A model generated the notes under the pieces. It saw only the letters and a program-made list of their open reading frames with translations, was not told where the DNA came from and made no database searches. Below are positions 6,941 to 9,419 of a stretch of 9,419 bases of DNA, in pieces. Positions within the stretch are counted from its first letter, which is position 1. Each line of letters begins with the position of its first letter. Source of the DNA: SAR202 cluster bacterium (GTDB lineage Bacteria; Chloroflexota; Dehalococcoidia; Lucifugimonadales; UBA826); assembly GCA_009392675.1 (NCBI GenBank), contig VFFY01000028.1, positions 1-9,419 on the forward strand, written 5' to 3'. The position numbers and the translations under genes are program-made.

Positions 6941-7336
6941 TTACTTAATCGATTCTTGGATGAAGGTAACTATATCTAAAGTTGATGTACCCGGACCAAA
7001 TATCCCTTTAATGCCTATATCAGTAAGGAAGTTATGGTCTGACTCAGGTATTATCCCGCCTGCAACAATCAATGTATCCCCCATTTCCCTATTATTCAAT
7101 TCACTAATGATCTGAGGGAAGAGTTCAATATGGGCACCCGACAATATGCTGAGGCCAATTACATCTACATCTTCTTGCATTGCTGCTTCAGCTATCATTT
7201 CCGGGGTTTGCCTGATACCGGTGTAAATCACCTCCATGCCTGCATCACGAAGCGCCCTCGCTATAATTTTGGCACCTCTGTCGTGACCATCTAACCCTGG
7301 CTTTGCAACCAGCACTCTAATAATTTTGGATGTCAT
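6941..7336 (-). CDS. mcmA2: Methylmalonyl-CoA mutase, B12-binding small subunit
   Basis: A 131-residue stand-alone cobalamin-binding domain. It carries the base-off/His-on signature D16-x-H18-x-x-G21 (in KPGLDGHDRG), whose histidine ligates cobalt, then GLSILSGAH (61-69) and VAGGIIP (91-97), which line the nucleotide tail of B12. The size equals the C-terminal domain of one-chain mutases, so this organism uses a split enzyme with the large subunit encoded at the right edge of the window. The complex interconverts methylmalonyl-CoA (R) and succinyl-CoA in the cytoplasm. The ATG starts one base after the epimerase stop, with GGAG a few bases upstream, so translation is probably coupled. Other B12 enzymes use the same fold, but the neighbours make the mutase assignment strong. 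Confidence 0.95.
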   Translation of the reverse strand: MTSKIIRVLVAKPGLDGHDRGAKIIARALRDAGMEVIYTGIRQTPEMIAEAAMQEDVDVIGLSILSGAHIELFPQIISELNNREMGDTLIVAGGIIPESDHNFLTDIGIKGIFGPGTSTLDIVTFIQESIK

Positions 7337-7337
7337 A

Positions 7338-7772
7338 TCATCTCCGAGCCGTTTTTTGATCCACTAATTCTATTAAAACGCCTCCAGTGGCCTTTGGATG
7401 TATAAATCCGATGGTTCCTGATAAACCGTCCCGTGGTTCTTTATCTATCAACCGGACTCCCGCTAGATCTAAGTCTTGGAGTCTGGATTCCAAATTATCT
7501 ACCTCGAAGCAGATATGATGAACCCCTTCACCTTTTCTATTTATGAATTTAGCAACTCCGTTTTCGTTGTCGATAGGTTGAATAAACTCCAATTGAGAAG
7601 CACCGACTCTCACTAAGGCTGCTTTAACACCCTGATCCTCAATAGTTTCTATTTCCCCCGACTTAGTAACCCCGAACAAATTTTCATAAAATTCCAGGGT
7701 CTCCTCAATATTCAAAACAGCAATACACACATGATTTATGTGTCTGGCGCTACATATAGATTCGTTATTCAC
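7338..7772 (-). CDS. mce: Methylmalonyl-CoA epimerase
   Basis: A 144-residue vicinal-oxygen-chelate protein made of two beta-alpha-beta-beta-beta repeats. It converts (S)- to (R)-methylmalonyl-CoA, the form used by the mutase. By comparison with the Propionibacterium epimerase, metal ligands are H14 (in INHVCIAV), E62 (in QLEFIQP, where that enzyme has Gln), H86 (in GVHHICFEV) and E135 (in GVLIELVD). The acidic pair before QG (E45, D46) is at the place of the other catalytic glutamate. KFINRKGEGVHHICFEVDN and FIHPKATGGVLIEL are typical of this family rather than of glyoxalase I. It lies four bases after the acyl-CoA dehydrogenase gene and one base before the B12 subunit gene, within one operon. 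Confidence 0.95.
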   Translation of the reverse strand: MNNESICSARHINHVCIAVLNIEETLEFYENLFGVTKSGEIETIEDQGVKAALVRVGASQLEFIQPIDNENGVAKFINRKGEGVHHICFEVDNLESRLQDLDLAGVRLIDKEPRDGLSGTIGFIHPKATGGVLIELVDQKTARR

Positions 7773-7776
7773 CTAA

Positions 7777-8928
7777 TTATCCTTGTTTTTTCAAAATGTT
7801 TCTTGCAATCACTAACTTCTGAATTTCTGAAGTCCCTTCATATATTTCTGTGACCCTGGCATCCCTAAAATACCTTTCCACAGGTGTCGGAGCAAAATAG
7901 CCTGTACCGCCATGTATTTGAACGGCCTTGTGAGCACTCTCCATTGCAACTTTAGATCCGTACAGTTTTGACATTGCGGCTTCCGTCGCAAATGGCAGAT
8001 TGGCGTCCCTTAGGGACGCAGATTTCATCACTAGTTGCCTAGCTGCCTCAATTTCGGTAGCCATCTCTGCAATCATCCATTGGATCCCTTGTAAATCTGA
8101 AAGGGTCCCGCCGAAAGCCTCTCGATGTAATGCATAATCAACCGCCGCTTCCAAAGCCGCCTGTGCTATGCCAACACATTGAGCCCCAATTGAAATTCTG
8201 CTTGAATTTAAAACTTCCATAGTTTGCCTAAACCCTTGCTCATCCTCACCCATTCTGTTTTTTGCCGGAACCAGCACGTTATCAAAGATGATCTCCCCAA
8301 CAGTTGAAGCCCTGACCCCCATTTTCCCATGAAGTTGGTTTGTCACTATCCCCTTGGTATCTGATTCCACTATTAAGGCTTCAATACCCTTATGTTTTTT
8401 AGATGTGTCTGAGGTTGCCAAGGTCACAAATATAGAGGCTTCAGGAGCGTTACTAATCCAGGTCTTCACACCATTCACTACATAGTGTCCATTAGACCTT
8501 ACAGCCGAAGTTTTTATAGCTGCTGCATCGCTCCCCGCCCCAGGTTCCGACAAAGCAAAAGCTCCGATTTTTTTACCTGATGCAAGATCCGGTAAATAGT
8601 TACGTTTTTGTTCCTCACTGCCAAACATGTTTATAAATTGGGTACATAAAGATAGGTGAGCTATATAAACTACCGAGGTAGCTGCGCATCCTTTCGCTAT
8701 TTCTTCTGCTGCTATTGCCAATTGACGTGTCGTGCCACCACTCCCTCCGTATTCTTCTGGTATCGTTAGGCCGAATAAACCCAAATCACCCATACCAGAT
8801 ACGTTATCCCAGGGAAACAGTGCACTTTCATCGTATCCAGCCGCCCTCGGAGCCAATTCATTTTTAGAATAATCGGATATTGTGTTTTTTAATAAAATTT
8901 CATCATCACTCAAAAGAAGATCCGACAT
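7777..8928 (-). CDS. Acyl-CoA dehydrogenase
   Basis: FAD flavoprotein of 383 residues, the usual length for a short/medium/branched-chain acyl-CoA dehydrogenase; it forms the 2,3-enoyl-CoA and passes electrons to electron-transfer flavoprotein. Visible are the helical N-terminal domain, the beta-domain flavin motif ALSEPGAGSD (125-134), KTWISNA (155-161), R269-x-x-FG, QIHGGTGY (337-344), and RDARVTEIYEGTSEIQ with the catalytic base E364 in the position used by short- and medium-chain enzymes. The start has AGGAG about eight bases upstream. The gene sits between the two mutase subunit genes, which suggests work on a substrate whose breakdown gives propionyl- or methylmalonyl-CoA, such as a branched-chain or odd-chain acyl-CoA. 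Chain length cannot be decided by eye. Confidence 0.96.
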   Translation of the reverse strand: MSDLLLSDDEILLKNTISDYSKNELAPRAAGYDESALFPWDNVSGMGDLGLFGLTIPEEYGGSGGTTRQLAIAAEEIAKGCAATSVVYIAHLSLCTQFINMFGSEEQKRNYLPDLASGKKIGAFALSEPGAGSDAAAIKTSAVRSNGHYVVNGVKTWISNAPEASIFVTLATSDTSKKHKGIEALIVESDTKGIVTNQLHGKMGVRASTVGEIIFDNVLVPAKNRMGEDEQGFRQTMEVLNSSRISIGAQCVGIAQAALEAAVDYALHREAFGGTLSDLQGIQWMIAEMATEIEAARQLVMKSASLRDANLPFATEAAMSKLYGSKVAMESAHKAVQIHGGTGYFAPTPVERYFRDARVTEIYEGTSEIQKLVIARNILKKQG

Positions 8929-8949
8929 TTTTTAACTCCTCTCAGCTCA

Positions 8950-9419
8950 TTAAAATGGGGTGAATTCGGTTTGTTCTCCAAAAATATCCCGGAACACATC
9001 TGATATTTCTCCAACCGTGGCATATGATTCCACACACTTTATTAAGGCTGGCATTGTATTTGATCCACCTTCAGTAACGGTCCGCAAATTCTCTAAGGAT
9101 TCCTGTACTTCTTTAGCATTTCGTTCAGATTTCACTTTTGCCAATCTTGCCAGTTGGTTTTGAGTTTCGTTAGGGGATATTGTTTGTAATTGTTCAATTG
9201 GGGGAGTCGGTGACTGATATTGGTTAACCCCGACGACCACTCTCTCTAGGCTTTCCACTTCTTTTTGGTGTTGGTAAGCACTGTTGTGAATTTCTTGTAT
9301 CTGAAATCCTTCCCTAAGTGCCTCTATAGCTCCTCCCATCTCATCCATCGATTCAATGTACTTAAATGCTTGAGATTCCAATTCATCAGTAAGATGCTCA
9401 ACATAATAGGAGCCTGCTA
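8950..9419 (-). CDS. mcmA1: Methylmalonyl-CoA mutase large (catalytic) subunit, C-terminal part
   Basis: The frame stays open from the window edge to a stop at 8950-8952, giving 155 visible residues of a gene that begins beyond the window. It opens with AGSYYVEHLTDELE, matching the GG/AGSYYVE-LT motif near the end of the mutase TIM barrel, and continues through MGGAIEALREGFQIQEIHNSAY to the linker NQYQSPTPP. It ends with VTEGGSNTMPALIKCVESYATVGEISDVFRDIFGE, cut short in the transcript sense only at its start. It terminates after EFTPF with no B12 domain, so it is the large chain of a two-subunit enzyme whose B12 chain is the gene at 6941-7336. The stop is 21 bases before the acyl-CoA dehydrogenase start, and the two are probably in one operon. 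Confidence 0.95.
   Translation of the reverse strand, partial: AGSYYVEHLTDELESQAFKYIESMDEMGGAIEALREGFQIQEIHNSAYQHQKEVESLERVVVGVNQYQSPTPPIEQLQTISPNETQNQLARLAKVKSERNAKEVQESLENLRTVTEGGSNTMPALIKCVESYATVGEISDVFRDIFGEQTEFTPF

Overview
The window is an ordinary-looking, gene-dense stretch of an AT-leaning bacterial chromosome. It has ten protein-coding genes (two cut by the window edges), short intergenic gaps, and no RNA genes, CRISPR arrays or mobile elements that I can see. The gene set suggests a heterotrophic bacterium of the Chloroflexota (Dehalococcoidia/SAR202-like) type: a molybdenum hydroxylase tail, a two-subunit B12-dependent methylmalonyl-CoA mutase with epimerase and acyl-CoA dehydrogenase, and a PlsY with unusual motifs. 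That placement is an inference from gene content and protein style, not from a marker gene.

Left part, plus strand (1-1924): the last 85 codons of a xanthine dehydrogenase/CO dehydrogenase-type molybdopterin subunit, including its active-site glutamate loop, followed by a complete GroEL with no groES beside it. This GroEL keeps the nucleotide-binding and client/GroES-binding residues. It lacks the C-terminal Gly-Gly-Met tail and has replaced three residues that form ring-ring contacts in E. coli GroEL. It is the most interesting single gene here.

Centre, plus strand (1977-6236): three overlapping genes form a compact transport operon. They encode a GldA-type ABC ATPase, a fused GldF-GldG membrane protein (ABC-2 permease plus a large extracytoplasmic domain), and a DUF4340 membrane-anchored protein. 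The start/stop overlaps of 4 and 11 bases indicate translational coupling. The substrate is unknown, and the name Gld comes from Bacteroidota gliding motility, which need not apply here.

Right part, minus strand (9419-6246): a run of closely spaced genes reads leftward as methylmalonyl-CoA mutase large subunit (partial), acyl-CoA dehydrogenase, methylmalonyl-CoA epimerase and mutase B12-binding subunit. Together they would connect acyl-CoA oxidation and propionyl-CoA-derived methylmalonyl-CoA to succinyl-CoA. After a 95-base gap with a possible promoter comes a PlsY-family acyltransferase that converges tail-to-tail with the DUF4340 gene.

I found no convincing novel system. The points worth a second look are the altered GroEL, the GldFG fusion operon, the altered PlsY motifs, and the dehydrogenase gene embedded between the mutase subunits.
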